From Luteibacter sp. (GTDB lineage Bacteria; Pseudomonadota; Gammaproteobacteria; Xanthomonadales; Rhodanobacteraceae), in NCBI RefSeq assembly GCF_009912395.1, contig NZ_WNDO01000024.1, positions 26,332 to 90,331 on the forward strand: DNA of 64,000 nucleotides. Direction: 5' to 3'. A program made the translations under genes and the position numbers. The notes under the pieces were generated by a model that saw only the letters and a list, made by a program, of their open reading frames with translations, was not told the origin of the DNA and did no database searches. Shown here piece after piece: positions 27,096-37,795 of the stretch (positions within the stretch are counted from its first letter, which is position 1; each line of letters starts with the position of its first letter).

Positions 27096-28598
27096 GTGTC
27101 AGCGACCTCGACGCCCTCGCTTCGCCTGCTGTTTCCCGCCCTCATGCTGCTGGCGGCGCTCGACCAGACCATCGTGTCCACGGCCTTGCCCACGATCGTG
27201 GGCGAGCTGGGCGGTTTCGACCGGCTGTCCTGGGTGGTGACGTCCTATCTGCTGACTTCCACGGTCGTCGTGCCGCTGTACGGCAAGTTCGGCGACCTTT
27301 ACGGGCGCAAGGTGGTGCTCCAGTTCGCCATCGGCCTGTTCCTGCTCGGCTCCGTGCTTTGCGGCCTGGCTCAGGACATGACCCAACTGGTGCTGATGCG
27401 CGCCTTGCAGGGGCTTGGCGGCGGCGGTCTGCTAGTGATCAGCATGGCGGCGGTGGGCGACGTGATCCCTCCGGCCGATCGCGGCAAGTACCAGGGCCTG
27501 TTCGGCGCCGTTTACGGGCTGGCGACGGTGATCGGGCCGCTGATCGGCGGCTTCATGGTCGACCACCTGTCGTGGCGCTGGATCTTCTACGTGAACCTGC
27601 CGCTGGGCGTGATCTCGCTACTGGTGATTGCGGTCGCCTTCCATCCGCACGTGCGCCACGTGAAACACCGTATCGACTACTGGGGCGCAGGCTGGCTGAC
27701 CCTGGCGCTGAGCTGCCTGGTGCTGTTCACCACCGAGGGCGGCAACGTGCTGCCGTGGTCGTCGGCGCAGCTGTGGTTCATCCTGGCCTTCGCCGTGGTT
27801 GGTGTTGTCGGCTTCATCTACGAGGAAGGCGTGGCGGAGGAGCCCATCATCCCGCTGCAACTGTTCCGCCATCGCACCTTCCTGCTCAGCTGCCTCATCG
27901 GCTTCTTCGTCGGTGCGGCGCTGTTCGGTTCCACGACGTTCCTGCCGCTCTACCTCCAGGTGGTGAAGGGCGTGTCGCCCACGGCCGCCGGCATGCAGCT
28001 GTTGCCGCTCATGGGCGGCGTACTGGTCAGCTCGATCACGAGCGGGCGGCTGATCAGCCGGATTGGCCGCTACCGGGTCTTTCCCATCGTCGGTACCTTC
28101 ATCGCCACCGTGGCGCTGGTGCTGATGGGTACCCTGCGCGACGACATGCCCATCGCGGTGCTCTACGGCTACTCGGCCCTGTTGGGGCTTGGCCTGGGCA
28201 TGGTGTTGCAGGTACTGATCCTCGCCACGCAGAACAGCGTCGAGATGAAGCTGCTTGGCGTCGCCACCTCCGGCGTGACGATGTTCCGTTCGATCGGCGG
28301 TTCGGTGGGCGTATCGGTGTTCGGGGCGATCTTCACGAACGGTCTGCAAGCGCGCACGGCGGACCTGGCCGGTTCGATGCCGATGTCGGCCCATGGTCTG
28401 GGGCCGGACGCACTGAAGAAACTGCCGCCCGCGACGCACGACGCGTACATCCATGCCTTCGGTTCGTCGCTGCATACCGTGTATCACGTCGCCGCCTGCG
28501 TCATCGCGGTCGCGTTCTGCCTTGCCTGGTGGATGCGCGACGTGCCGTTGCGCAAGGCGCCCCATGCGGCGGCGCCGGAAGCGGCGGAGGCGGGCTGA
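27096..28598 (+). CDS. DHA2-family (EmrB-like, 14-TMS) MFS multidrug transporter
   Basis: 500 residues from GTG ([20 protein letters not shown]). Fourteen hydrophobic helices. Motif D1 [19 protein letters not shown] at the N-terminus, motif [13 protein letters not shown], and motif C-like [12 protein letters not shown] are typical of proton-driven DHA2 exporters. The longer open frame would begin inside the promoter, so the GTG is preferred though its ribosome site is poor. Paired with the divergent TetR gene. Confidence 0.92.
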   Translation: MSATSTPSLRLLFPALMLLAALDQTIVSTALPTIVGELGGFDRLSWVVTSYLLTSTVVVPLYGKFGDLYGRKVVLQFAIGLFLLGSVLCGLAQDMTQLVLMRALQGLGGGGLLVISMAAVGDVIPPADRGKYQGLFGAVYGLATVIGPLIGGFMVDHLSWRWIFYVNLPLGVISLLVIAVAFHPHVRHVKHRIDYWGAGWLTLALSCLVLFTTEGGNVLPWSSAQLWFILAFAVVGVVGFIYEEGVAEEPIIPLQLFRHRTFLLSCLIGFFVGAALFGSTTFLPLYLQVVKGVSPTAAGMQLLPLMGGVLVSSITSGRLISRIGRYRVFPIVGTFIATVALVLMGTLRDDMPIAVLYGYSALLGLGLGMVLQVLILATQNSVEMKLLGVATSGVTMFRSIGGSVGVSVFGAIFTNGLQARTADLAGSMPMSAHGLGPDALKKLPPATHDAYIHAFGSSLHTVYHVAACVIAVAFCLAWWMRDVPLRKAPHAAAPEAAEAG

Positions 28599-28601
28599 GT
28601 T

Positions 28602-29303
28602 TCAGGGAGGCAGCAGGCCCATGGAGCGGGCCTCGAACACGGCGGCCGTGCGAGAGCGCACGGCCAGCTTGCGATAGATCGCCTTGGTATAGCCTTCGAC
28701 CGTGAAATGCGAGAGACCGGTCAGCTCGGCGATCTCGCGATTGCTGAAGCCCTGGGCGATAAGGCGTAGCACGTCGATCTCGCGGGAGGAAAGCATGCCC
28801 GCGGAGGACTCGGATTCGCGCACCGGCACCGGTTCGGTCGACAGCGTGACGGGAATGTTCATCCCCTTCAGCAGGCGGTGGGCTACGAACGGGTCGATGG
28901 GAGCGCCACCGCGACGGGCGCTGCGTAGGGCCAATGCCAGTTCGACATCGTCGCGCTCCTTCAGCAGGCATCCTCGCGCGCCGGCTCGCAGGGCCTGCAC
29001 GGCTTCATCGTCACCGCCATCGACGAAGACGGCGATCACGGCGGTGTCCGGATGTCGTTGGGTGAGCCACGCCACCAACTGGCAGCCTTGCCCATGCGGC
29101 GAGCCAACTTCGACCAGGGCGAGGGAGAAGCTGCGCAGCGCAAGACAGGCCATGGCATCGCTCGCGCCATCGGCGACGTGCACCGAAGACGCCTTGTACC
29201 CGGCGTGTTGCAGCAACTGCCGCAGTCGTACCTGAGCCGATACCTGACGCTCGACGACGAGCACCTCGTCGCCTTCCGCGCATGTTTCCTGCGGCCAAAT
29301 CAT
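28602..29303 (-). CDS. LuxR-type response regulator with degenerate receiver
   Basis: 233 residues. C-terminal LuxR/NarL HTH: MLSSREIDVLRLIAQGFSNR, then FTVEGYTKAIYRKLAVRSRT. The receiver-like N-terminus keeps the fold (Lys in CLLKERDD) but Glu65 (LALVEVGSP) replaces the phospho-acceptor Asp, and the acidic pair is Glu18-Arg19. It is therefore unlikely to be phosphorylated in the usual way; Glu may mimic the active state. No kinase gene adjoins it. Start MIWPQETCAEGDEVLVVERQ chosen over a longer frame because the receiver begins there. Confidence 0.85.
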   Translation of the reverse strand: MIWPQETCAEGDEVLVVERQVSAQVRLRQLLQHAGYKASSVHVADGASDAMACLALRSFSLALVEVGSPHGQGCQLVAWLTQRHPDTAVIAVFVDGGDDEAVQALRAGARGCLLKERDDVELALALRSARRGGAPIDPFVAHRLLKGMNIPVTLSTEPVPVRESESSAGMLSSREIDVLRLIAQGFSNREIAELTGLSHFTVEGYTKAIYRKLAVRSRTAAVFEARSMGLLPP

Positions 29304-29696
29304 GATTTTCCCCCGGAACGCCCTTTCCCCAATTGTGCATTCTACGTGACGAATCTCACAGTCGCACGCGCCGGGACGGTTTTGGCATTGACATTCGTGA
29401 AAATCCTTTTGTCGACCGTGCCCAGCGACGAAGGCCTGACGCCGATCCGTTGCCCCGGATCGGACGCTTATCAAGGTGTTGCGACATGCCGTCGAAACCG
29501 GTGGCGTGGTCTTCGCGGATCGATACCGCAGTGCAGCTTGAGGGTAACGAACGCGGCGCTACACTGGGGAGATCACAGGTTCCTGGGCGTCACGGAGGCA
29601 ACCTGGCGAGCTGATCCGTCATGGCTCCGGCTGTCATCGATCGCCTTGTCCGTTCCGTGCGCCCATTTTGCGGGTTAGCGTTTCGGAGACTGCACA
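29304..29696. other. 393-bp intergenic region before the valine operon
   Basis: Holds the divergent promoters of the LuxR-type gene and the mmsA operon. A consensus-like TTGACA lies at 29388-29393, but no convincing -10 box is at the right distance. A hairpin CCGATCCG/CGGATCGG is at 29442-29463. I see no coding sequence with a ribosome site and no riboswitch I can recognise. No dedicated regulator of the operon is visible. Confidence 0.5.
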
Positions 29697-31220
29697 ATGA
29701 ACAAGCTGGACACCGTGGCGACCGGCGTGAAAACGGTCAAGCTCCTGATCGACGGCGAATTCGTCGAATCCACCACCACGCAATGGCGCGATGTCGTCAA
29801 CCCGGCCACGCAGGCCGTGCTGGCCCGCGTGCCGTTCGCGACGCCCGCCGAGGTGGACGCCGCCGTAGCCGCGGCCAAGACCGCTTTCCGCACCTGGCGC
29901 AAGACGCCCATCGGCGCGCGCGCCCGCATCTTCCTGAAGTACCAGCAGCTCATCCGCGAGAACATGGCGGAACTGGCCGCGATCCTCAGCGCCGAACAGG
30001 GCAAGACGCTGCCCGACGCCGAAGGCGACGTGTTCCGTGGTCTGGAAGTGGTGGAGCACGCGGCCGCTATCGGCAACCTGCAGCTGGGCGAGCTGGCCAA
30101 CAACGTGGCCAACGGCGTTGACACCTTCACCCTGCTGCAGCCGCTCGGCGTCTGCGCGGGCATCACGCCGTTCAACTTCCCCGCCATGATCCCGCTGTGG
30201 ATGTTCCCGATGGCCATCGCCACGGGCAACACCTTCGTGCTCAAGCCGTCCGAGCAGGATCCGATGGTGACCATGCGTCTCGTGGAACTGGCCATCGAGG
30301 CCGGTATTCCGAAGGGCGTGCTCAACGTCGTCCACGGTGGCGAAGAGGTGGTCAACGCCATCTGCGACCATAACGACATCAAGGCGGTGTCCTTCGTCGG
30401 CTCGACGAAGGTCGGTACGCATGTCTACAACCGTGCCTCGCTCGCGGGTAAGCGCGTGCAGTGCATGATGGGCGCGAAGAACCACGCGGTGGTGCTGCCC
30501 GACGCGAATCGCGAACAGACCCTCAACGCGCTCGTCGGCGCGGCCTTCGGTGCGGCCGGCCAGCGCTGCATGGCGGCGTCCACGGCGGTTCTCGTCGGTG
30601 AGGCGCGCGAGTGGATCCCCGACCTGGTCGCCAAGGCGAAGACGCTGCGCGTCAACGCCGGTAATGAAGCCGGCACGGATGTCGGTCCGCTGATCTCCTG
30701 CGCCGCGCGCGAGCGTGTCGAAGGCTTCATCGCCTCGGGCGTGGAGCAGGGCGCGACGCTGGACCTCGACGGCCGCAAGCCGAACGTCCCCGGCTACGAG
30801 GACGGCAACTTCGTCGGCCCCACGATCTTCTCGAACGTGAAGCCGGGCATGCGCATCTACGACGAGGAAATCTTCGGCCCCGTGCTGGTGATCCTCGGCG
30901 TCGAGTCGCTCGACGAGGCCATCGACCTGGTCAACGCCAACCCCAACGGCAACGGCACGGCGGTGTTCACGCAGTCCGGTGCCGCCGCGCGTCGCTTCCA
31001 GGAAGACATCGACGTCGGCCAGGTAGGCATCAACGTGCCGATCCCGGTGCCGGTCCCGCTGTTCTCGTTCACCGGTTCGCGTGCATCCAAGCTCGGCGAC
31101 CTGGGTCCGTATGGCAAGCAGGTGGTGATGTTCTACACGCAGACCAAGACGGTGACCCAGCGCTGGTTCGACGACGACACCCTCCATGTCGGCGTGAACA
31201 CCACCATCAGCCTCAAGTGA
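29697..31220 (+). CDS. mmsA: CoA-acylating methylmalonate-semialdehyde dehydrogenase
   Basis: 507 residues. Oxidises methylmalonate semialdehyde to propionyl-CoA, releasing CO2, in the last steps of valine degradation. ALDH fold with catalytic Cys291 in [31 protein letters not shown], and the MmsA-specific [18 protein letters not shown] near the end. First gene of a six-gene cluster on one strand with overlaps or short gaps. Confidence 0.96.
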   Translation: MNKLDTVATGVKTVKLLIDGEFVESTTTQWRDVVNPATQAVLARVPFATPAEVDAAVAAAKTAFRTWRKTPIGARARIFLKYQQLIRENMAELAAILSAEQGKTLPDAEGDVFRGLEVVEHAAAIGNLQLGELANNVANGVDTFTLLQPLGVCAGITPFNFPAMIPLWMFPMAIATGNTFVLKPSEQDPMVTMRLVELAIEAGIPKGVLNVVHGGEEVVNAICDHNDIKAVSFVGSTKVGTHVYNRASLAGKRVQCMMGAKNHAVVLPDANREQTLNALVGAAFGAAGQRCMAASTAVLVGEAREWIPDLVAKAKTLRVNAGNEAGTDVGPLISCAARERVEGFIASGVEQGATLDLDGRKPNVPGYEDGNFVGPTIFSNVKPGMRIYDEEIFGPVLVILGVESLDEAIDLVNANPNGNGTAVFTQSGAAARRFQEDIDVGQVGINVPIPVPVPLFSFTGSRASKLGDLGPYGKQVVMFYTQTKTVTQRWFDDDTLHVGVNTTISLK

Positions 31221-31231
31221 CGGATGGCACC

Positions 31232-32395
31232 ATGGATACCCACGCACACGACCTGAGCGAAACCCAGGCCGCGATCCGCGAGGCTGCCCGCGATTTCGCG
31301 CAGGCCGAGATGGCGCCGTACGCGGCGCATTGGGACGCGGAAGGCGAGTTTCCACGCGAAGCGATCCGCAAGGCCGGAGAACTCGGCTTCTGCGGCCTGT
31401 ACATCGACGAGGACGCGGGTGGCTCCGGCCTGACCCGCCACGATGCGACGATCGTCTTCGAGGAACTGGCGGCGGTGGATCCGTCCACCGCCGCGTACAT
31501 CAGCATCCACAACATGGCCAGCTGGATGGTCGCGACCTTCGGTACGCCGACGGTCCGCGAGCAGTGGGCCGCCGAACTCGCCCGTGGCGAGAAGCTGGCG
31601 TCCTACTGCCTTACGGAGCCGGGTGCAGGCTCGGATGCGGCGTCCCTGAAGACCCGTGCCGAGCGCGATGGCGACAGTTACGTGCTGAACGGCGCCAAGG
31701 CCTTCATCTCCGGCGCCGGCGCCACGGACATGCTCGTGGTGATGGCCCGCACGGGCGGTGAGGGAGCGCGCGGTATCAGCGCCTTCGCCGTGCCGGCGAA
31801 CGCGGAAGGTGTCGGCTACGGTCGCAACGAGGAAAAACTCGGCTGGCACAGCCAGCCGACGCGTGCCGTCACCTTCGACGGCGTGCGCGTGCCGGTCGCC
31901 AACCGTCTGGGCGAGGAAGGCGAAGGCTTCCGCATCGCCATGAAGGGACTGGACGGCGGTCGCCTCAACATCGCGGCCTGCTCGCTGGGTGCGGCCCAGG
32001 GTTCGCTCGATGCGACGCGCCGCTACATGGGCGAACGCAGCCAGTTTGGCCGCAAGCTGGCCGACTTCCAGGCCTTGCAGTTCAAGCTCGCCGACATGGC
32101 GACCGACCTGGTGGCCGCCCGACAGATGGTGCACACGGCCGCGCGCAAGCTGGACGCCGGTCGTTCCGACGCTACCGTGTGGTGCGCGATGGCCAAGCGC
32201 TTCGCGACGGATGCCGGCTTCGCCATCTGCAACGACGCGTTGCAGATCCATGGCGGCTACGGCTACATCCGCGAGTACCCCGTGGAGCGACTGCTGCGCG
32301 ATGCGCGCGTGCACCAGATCCTCGAGGGCACCAACGAAATCATGCGCGTGATCGTGGCGCGTCACCTGCTGAACACCGAAGAGGAATTGCGATGA
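31232..32395 (+). CDS. Acyl-CoA dehydrogenase, probably isobutyryl-CoA dehydrogenase
   Basis: 387 residues. FAD enzyme oxidising an acyl-CoA to its 2,3-enoyl-CoA; in this operon the substrate is most likely isobutyryl-CoA. Motifs: CLTEPGAGSDAASLKTRAER, catalytic Glu365 in HQILEGTNEIMRV, and ALQIHGGYGYIREYPVERLL. The ATG at 31,232 (MDTHAHDLSETQAAIREAAR) is preferred to a GTG overlapping the mmsA stop. Next gene overlaps by four bases. Confidence 0.93.
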   Translation: MDTHAHDLSETQAAIREAARDFAQAEMAPYAAHWDAEGEFPREAIRKAGELGFCGLYIDEDAGGSGLTRHDATIVFEELAAVDPSTAAYISIHNMASWMVATFGTPTVREQWAAELARGEKLASYCLTEPGAGSDAASLKTRAERDGDSYVLNGAKAFISGAGATDMLVVMARTGGEGARGISAFAVPANAEGVGYGRNEEKLGWHSQPTRAVTFDGVRVPVANRLGEEGEGFRIAMKGLDGGRLNIAACSLGAAQGSLDATRRYMGERSQFGRKLADFQALQFKLADMATDLVAARQMVHTAARKLDAGRSDATVWCAMAKRFATDAGFAICNDALQIHGGYGYIREYPVERLLRDARVHQILEGTNEIMRVIVARHLLNTEEELR

Positions 32396-33186
32396 GTGTC
32401 GCCGGCAAGACGTACACCGGACTGAAGCTGGAGATCGACGGGCATACCGCGATCGTCACCTTGAACAATCCGCCGGCGCACACCTGGACGCGCGACAGCC
32501 TGTCGGCCCTGCGTGACCTGGTTCGCGACCTCGACGCGGAACGCGATGTCTATGCGCTGGTCGTCACCGGCGATGGCGAGAAGTTCTTCTCGGCGGGTGC
32601 CGACCTCAAGCAGTTCGCCGATGGCGACAAGGCGCTGGCCCGTGAAGCGGCGCGTCGCTTCGGCGAAGCCTTCGAAACCCTGTCCGCCTTCCGTGGCGTG
32701 AGCATCGCCGCGATCAACGGTTATGCGATGGGCGGTGGCCTGGAATGCGCGCTGGCCTGCGACCTGCGCATCGCCGAGGAACACGCGCAGATGGCGTTGC
32801 CCGAGGCCAGCGTCGGCCTGCTGCCGTGTGCCGGCGGCACGCAGAACCTCGCGCGCCTGGTCGGCGAAGGCTGGGCCAAGCGCATGGTGCTGCTGGGCGA
32901 GCGCGTCGACGCCGCCACGGCGCTTCGCATCGGCCTGGTGGAGGAAGTGGTGCCGAAGGGCGAGGGCAGGGCAAAGGCGATCGCCTGGGCCAAGCAGGTC
33001 GAGAAGCAGAGCCCGACCAGCGTGACCGCCAGCAAGCGCCTGATCCAGTCCACCCGCAGCCAGACTCATGTAGCCTCGCTGGTGGCCGAGCGCGAAGCCT
33101 TCGTCGACCTGTTCGACAGCCAGGACCAGCGCGAAGGCGTCACCGCGTTCCTGGAGAAGCGCGCTCTGGTGTGGAAGAACGCATGA
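32392..33186 (+). CDS. Enoyl-CoA hydratase (methacrylyl-CoA hydratase role)
   Basis: 264 residues, crotonase fold. Oxyanion-hole segments FSAGADLKQF and GYAMGGGLECALACDLRIAE, and the LPEASVGLLPCAGGTQNLAR region with the catalytic Glu. In this operon it would hydrate methacrylyl-CoA to 3-hydroxyisobutyryl-CoA. Starts ATGA over the upstream stop and ends overlapping the next start. Confidence 0.93.
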   Translation: MSVAGKTYTGLKLEIDGHTAIVTLNNPPAHTWTRDSLSALRDLVRDLDAERDVYALVVTGDGEKFFSAGADLKQFADGDKALAREAARRFGEAFETLSAFRGVSIAAINGYAMGGGLECALACDLRIAEEHAQMALPEASVGLLPCAGGTQNLARLVGEGWAKRMVLLGERVDAATALRIGLVEEVVPKGEGRAKAIAWAKQVEKQSPTSVTASKRLIQSTRSQTHVASLVAEREAFVDLFDSQDQREGVTAFLEKRALVWKNA

Positions 33187-34340
33187 ACGCGCCGGTGGAC
33201 ATCGAGCCATCCGTTCTCTTCGAGGAACGCACGGCGCATAACGGCAAGCGTATCGGCATCGCCACGCTCAACGCACCGAAGACCCTCAACGGCCTGTCGC
33301 TGGAGATGGCGACGCTGCTTACGGAGCGTTTCGACGCCTGGGCGGACGACGAGGATGTCGCCGTCGTGGTGTTGCAGGGTGCGGGTGAAAAAGCGCTCTG
33401 CGCGGGCGGTGACCTGCATGGCCTGTATCGCTCCATGCGTGAGTACCGCGAGGCCGGCAAGACCGACATCCGCCAGAACACTTACGCGGCCGAGTTCTTC
33501 GAGGTGGAGTATCGCCTCGACCATCGCATCCACACCTACCCGAAGCCCGTGCTCTGCTGGGGCCATGGGATCGTGATGGGTGGCGGCATCGGCCTCATGT
33601 CCGGCGCCAGCCATCGCGTGGTTACCGAGCGGTCCAAGCTGGCCTTCCCGGAAATCACCGTGGGCCTGTATCCGGACGTCGGTGGCAGCTGGCTGCTCGC
33701 TCGCCTGCCGGATCATGGCGGCCTGTTCCTTGGCCTGACCGGTGCCTTGTTGAATGCATCGGACGCCATCGCGGCGAAGCTCGCGGACTGGCAGTTGGCC
33801 GAGGCGGACCGCGAGACGGTCTACACCGAGCTGCTCTCCACGGCGTGGAAGGACGACGACGCGGTGAACGCCACGCTGCTGGCCGAACTGCTCGGTGGCC
33901 GTGCCGTAACGCCCGAGCCGGGCCCGTTCCGCCGCCACGCTGCTCACATCGCGCAGCTTTGCTCGGCGGGCGACCTCGACGCCGTCATCGCGGCCATCCA
34001 TGCGGACACCAGCGACGATCCCTGGCTCAAGGCCGCCCGCGACACGCTCGTGGCCGGTTCGCCGGGTTCGGCCCGCCTGGCTTTCGAGCTTCAGCGTCGG
34101 GCGAAGGACATGTCGCTGGCCGAGGTCTTCCGCATGGAATACGGCGTGTCGCTGCATTGCGCCGCCCACGGTGATTTCGAGGAAGGCATTCGCGCCCTGC
34201 TGATCGACAAGGACCGTTCCCCACGTTGGAACCCGGCCACGCAGCACGAGGCCGATGCGCGCTGGAGCGAACGTTTCTTCACCTCCCCCTGGAACGGCGC
34301 GGACCACCCGCTCGCCGACCTGACCCCAAAGCACTCCTAA
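33183..34340 (+). CDS. 3-hydroxyisobutyryl-CoA hydrolase
   Basis: 385 residues, the longer crotonase-family form. Motifs CAGGDLHGLYRSM, GHGIVMGGGIGLMSGASHRV, FPEITVGLYPDVGGSWLLAR and the C-terminal MEYGVSLHCAAHGDFEEGIR with RWNPAT, all typical of HIBCH. Releases free 3-hydroxyisobutyrate, the substrate of MmsB encoded next. The ATG overlaps the hydratase stop by four bases. Confidence 0.94.
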   Translation: MNAPVDIEPSVLFEERTAHNGKRIGIATLNAPKTLNGLSLEMATLLTERFDAWADDEDVAVVVLQGAGEKALCAGGDLHGLYRSMREYREAGKTDIRQNTYAAEFFEVEYRLDHRIHTYPKPVLCWGHGIVMGGGIGLMSGASHRVVTERSKLAFPEITVGLYPDVGGSWLLARLPDHGGLFLGLTGALLNASDAIAAKLADWQLAEADRETVYTELLSTAWKDDDAVNATLLAELLGGRAVTPEPGPFRRHAAHIAQLCSAGDLDAVIAAIHADTSDDPWLKAARDTLVAGSPGSARLAFELQRRAKDMSLAEVFRMEYGVSLHCAAHGDFEEGIRALLIDKDRSPRWNPATQHEADARWSERFFTSPWNGADHPLADLTPKHS

Positions 34341-34351
34341 AGGACATTCGC

Positions 34352-35242
34352 ATGAGCCATATCGCTTTCATCGGCCTGGGCAACATGGGTGGCCCGATGG
34401 CCGCCAACCTCGCCAAGGCGGGTCACCAGGTGCGCGTGTTCGACCTCGTGCCGGCCGCCGTCGCGCATGCGGTCGAAGCCGGAGCCTCCGCCGCGAAGGA
34501 CGCCGTCGACGCGTTGACCGCCGCGGAGGTCGTCATCACGATGCTGCCGGCCAGCCGTCACGTCGAAGGCCTGTTCCTGGGTGACAACGGCATCCTGTCG
34601 CACATCCCGGCCGGCGCCCTGGTGATCGATTGCAGCACCATCGCACCCGCCACCGCCCGCAAGGTCGCGGACGCCGCCGCGGCGCGCGGCCTGTCGATGA
34701 TCGACGCCCCCGTCTCCGGCGGCACGGCCGGTGCTGCCGCGGGCACGCTGACCTTCATCGTCGGTGGCGACGACGCCTCGTTCGAGCGTGCCAAGCCCGT
34801 GCTGTCCGCCATGGGCAAAAACCTGTTCCACGTCGGCGCGAGCGGGGCGGGGCAGGTGGCCAAGCTGTGCAACAACATGGCGCTGGGCGCCATCATGGCC
34901 GTGACCGGCGAGGCGATCGCCCTCGGCGTGGCCCATGGTCTCGACCCGAAGGTGCTGTCGCAGATGATGGCCGTGAGCACCAGCCGCAGCTGGGCGACCG
35001 AGGTCTGCAACCCGTGGCCGGGTGTGCTGGAGAACGCGCCGGCGTCGCGCGGCTATAGCGGCGGCTTCGGCAACGACCTGATGCTGAAGGACCTGGGCCT
35101 GGCGGCCGAAGCGGCGATGAGCGTGGGCGCGTCGATTCCGCTGGGCGAGTTGGCGCGCAATCTTTATGCCATGAACAGCCAGGCGGGCAATGGTAAACTG
35201 GACTTTTCCAGCGTCGTGAAGCTGGTGTCCGGAGAGAAATGA
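34352..35242 (+). CDS. mmsB: 3-hydroxyisobutyrate dehydrogenase
   Basis: 296 residues. NAD-binding [13 protein letters not shown] at residues 8-20, substrate motif [20 protein letters not shown], catalytic Lys171 in [11 protein letters not shown]. Converts 3-hydroxyisobutyrate to methylmalonate semialdehyde, closing the pathway to MmsA. Ribosome site AAAGGA upstream; the 3' end overlaps queH by four bases. Confidence 0.95.
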   Translation: MSHIAFIGLGNMGGPMAANLAKAGHQVRVFDLVPAAVAHAVEAGASAAKDAVDALTAAEVVITMLPASRHVEGLFLGDNGILSHIPAGALVIDCSTIAPATARKVADAAAARGLSMIDAPVSGGTAGAAAGTLTFIVGGDDASFERAKPVLSAMGKNLFHVGASGAGQVAKLCNNMALGAIMAVTGEAIALGVAHGLDPKVLSQMMAVSTSRSWATEVCNPWPGVLENAPASRGYSGGFGNDLMLKDLGLAAEAAMSVGASIPLGELARNLYAMNSQAGNGKLDFSSVVKLVSGEK

Positions 35243-35898
35243 GTTCGATCGAGCGCGAGAAACTGGTTCTGCCCAACAGCGGTGACAAACTGCTGATGCA
35301 CTCGTGCTGCGCGCCGTGTTCGGGGGAGGTGATGGAAGCCTTCCTCGAATCCGGCATCGATTACACCATTTTCTTCTACAACCCCAACATCCACCCGGTA
35401 AAGGAATACCTCCTGCGCAAGGACGAGAACATCCGTTTCGCGGAGAAGCACGGGGTGCCCTTCATTGACGCGGACTACGACACCGACAACTGGTTCGCCC
35501 GCGCCAAGGGCATGGAAAACGAGCCGGAGCGCGGCATCCGCTGCACGATGTGCTTCGACATGCGTTTCGAACGCACGGCGTTGTATGCCCACGAACATGG
35601 TTTTCCGGTGATCACCAGCTCGCTGGGCATCTCCCGCTGGAAGAACATGGCCCAGATCAACGACTGCGGCCACCGTGCCGCGGCACCGTACGACGGCCTG
35701 GCCTACTGGGACTACAACTGGCGCAAAAACGGTGGCAGCCAGCGCATGATCGAGATCAGCAAGCGCGAGCACTTCTACCAGCAGGAGTACTGCGGCTGCG
35801 TCTACTCGCTGCGCGACACCAACCGGCATCGCCGGGCGCAGGGCCGCGACCGCATCCATCTGGGCGTCAAGTTCTACGGCGACGACGAGGCGGATTGA
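35239..35898 (+). CDS. queH: Epoxyqueuosine reductase QueH
   Basis: 219 residues. Last step of queuosine tRNA modification by the non-cobalamin enzyme. Metal-binding cysteines: [11 protein letters not shown] (Cys23, Cys24, Cys27), [16 protein letters not shown], and YCGCVYSL near the end, matching QueH (DUF208). The ATG overlaps the mmsB stop, so it is the last gene of the valine operon although unrelated in function. Confidence 0.93.
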   Translation: MSSIEREKLVLPNSGDKLLMHSCCAPCSGEVMEAFLESGIDYTIFFYNPNIHPVKEYLLRKDENIRFAEKHGVPFIDADYDTDNWFARAKGMENEPERGIRCTMCFDMRFERTALYAHEHGFPVITSSLGISRWKNMAQINDCGHRAAAPYDGLAYWDYNWRKNGGSQRMIEISKREHFYQQEYCGCVYSLRDTNRHRRAQGRDRIHLGVKFYGDDEAD

Positions 35899-36139
35899 CG
35901 CTTTCTCCGCGCGGGATGAGAATGCGCCAGCCCATGGCGCATCCCTCGCCATGGCTTTCCTGTCCGATTCCACCGAGGCATATGGACGTTCACCCTTGCG
36001 GTGACGCCGGCCCCAGGCCGTTGTCGCCCTCTACATCGATAGCTTTCGGCGCACGCGCCGGACAGGTCACCGTAGCCAGCTAGGCACGGCCGGCCCGCTC
36101 CGCGTGGCCGCCGTTGGCGCCGCAATAAGGAGATGGGCC

Positions 36140-37777
36140 ATGAAGGGCACCTTCGCACTGCTCGACATCGCCGGCTACGTGGCCCTGCTGCTGTGGGGCA
36201 CGCATATGGTCACCAGCGGCGTGCTGCGTGGCTACGGCAGCGCGCTTCGCCGCTGGTTGGGTCGTTACCTGGCACACCGGCCGGCGGCGTTCGCCTTCGG
36301 CATCTGCCTCACCGCCGTCCTGCAGAGCAGCACCGCCACGGGCCTGATGGCCAGTTCGTTCGCCGCCAGCGGCTTCCTCGGCCTCGCGCCGGGCCTGGCC
36401 GTAATGCTCGGCGCCAATGTCGGTACGACCCTGATCGTCCAGGTCATGTCGTTCGACATCTCGATCATCGCCCCGGTGCTCGTGCTGCTGGGGTTCTCGA
36501 TCCATCGGCGCAGCGACGATGCGCGCTACGAGAACCTGGGTCGTGTCGCGATCGGTCTTGGCCTCATGCTGCTTGCGCTGCACCTGCTGGTCGTGGCGCT
36601 GGCCCCGGTCGAGAACGCGCAAGCGTTGCGCGCCGTGCTTCAGGCCCTGGAGAGCGAGCCGGTGCTGGCCGTGCTGTGCTCGGCCCTGCTGACCTGGTTG
36701 TTCCACTCCAGTGTCGCCATGGTGCTGCTGGTGGGCTCGCTCGCCACGGCGGGCGTGATCGATGCCCCCGGCGCGTTGGCCCTCGTCCTCGGTGCCAACC
36801 TGGGCAGCACGTTGCCGGCGTTGATTGAGGCCCATACCCCCGTGGCGCGGCGCCTTCCCCTGGGGAACCTGCTGGTGCGTCTGGTCGGTTGCGTGGTCTG
36901 CCTGCCGTTGTTGCCGTTCATGGCCCACTGGCTGGCCCCGTTGGGCGACACGCCCGCGCGTATCGCGGTCAACTTCCATACGGCGTTCAACCTGGGCCTG
37001 GCCGTGGTCTTCCTGCTACCGGTCGAGCGGATGGCCCGCTTCCTCGTCCGCCTGCTGCCCGATCCGCCGCGCCCGGACGATCCGGGTGTGCCGCAATACC
37101 TCGACGAGAGCGCGCTCGACGCCGCCAACGTCGCCCTGGCCAACGCCGCGCGCGAATCCATGCGCATGGCGGACATGGTCGAAGGCATGCTGAAGGGCCT
37201 GGTGGAGGTCTTCGGCAAGGACGACCGCGTGCGCGCGGCGGCGATCAGCCGCGTCGATCCCTGGCTGGACCGCCTGGGCATGGCGATCCGCGAGTACCTC
37301 GCCGAACTGGGCAACGAGGCGCTCAACGAGGAGGACGGCGAACGCAGCCAAGAGATCCTCGCCTTCGTGATCAACATCGAGCACATCGGCGACATCACCG
37401 CGAACAACCTGATGGAGTTCGCGGCGAAGAAGGCCGAGCGTGGCCAGGATTTCTCGGCGGATGACATCCAGGACCTCGCCGCCATGCACGCGTTAGTGAT
37501 GGAGAGCCTGCGCCTGGGCCTCACCGTGTTCCTGCGCGGCGACCTGCGTGCCGCCCAGCAACTTGTCGCTCGCAAGGAAACCTTGTGGCGTCTGGAAAAC
37601 GAAGCCTCCGAGCGGCATATTCGCGGCATCCGCGAACGTCGCGACGGCAGCGGCGACGTCTACCTGCGAATCCTGCGCGACCTCAAGCGCATCCATTCGC
37701 ACCTTGCCGCACTGGCCTATCTGCCGCTGGAGCGGGCAGGCCTGTTGCAGGATCGCCTGCGGGCCGAGCGAGCCTGA
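36140..37777 (+). CDS. Na/Pi cotransporter (NptA/YjbB-like) with C-terminal PhoU-like domain
   Basis: 545 residues. The membrane half has the two inverted QSST-type repeats: TAVLQSSTATGLMASSF, then LGANVGTTLIVQ, and later WLFHSSVAMVLLVGSL, then LGANLGSTLPALI. The cytoplasmic C-terminus (from about residue 320) is a PhoU-like helical bundle, for example FVINIEHIGDITANNLMEF. Probably moves phosphate with sodium. AAGGAG lies seven bases before the ATG. Followed by a REP-like palindrome. Confidence 0.92.
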   Translation: MKGTFALLDIAGYVALLLWGTHMVTSGVLRGYGSALRRWLGRYLAHRPAAFAFGICLTAVLQSSTATGLMASSFAASGFLGLAPGLAVMLGANVGTTLIVQVMSFDISIIAPVLVLLGFSIHRRSDDARYENLGRVAIGLGLMLLALHLLVVALAPVENAQALRAVLQALESEPVLAVLCSALLTWLFHSSVAMVLLVGSLATAGVIDAPGALALVLGANLGSTLPALIEAHTPVARRLPLGNLLVRLVGCVVCLPLLPFMAHWLAPLGDTPARIAVNFHTAFNLGLAVVFLLPVERMARFLVRLLPDPPRPDDPGVPQYLDESALDAANVALANAARESMRMADMVEGMLKGLVEVFGKDDRVRAAAISRVDPWLDRLGMAIREYLAELGNEALNEEDGERSQEILAFVINIEHIGDITANNLMEFAAKKAERGQDFSADDIQDLAAMHALVMESLRLGLTVFLRGDLRAAQQLVARKETLWRLENEASERHIRGIRERRDGSGDVYLRILRDLKRIHSHLAALAYLPLERAGLLQDRLRAERA

Positions 37778-37795
37778 CGTAGCCCGCCTGCTTTC

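Noticed and set aside
29304..29696. Riboswitch or small RNA gene before the valine operon
   Set aside because: Only one short hairpin could be found. No conserved core of any riboswitch class I know was recognisable.
29634..31355. A 573-residue open frame opposite mmsA
   Set aside because: mmsA is full-length with an intact active site on the other strand; the reverse frame shows no domain.
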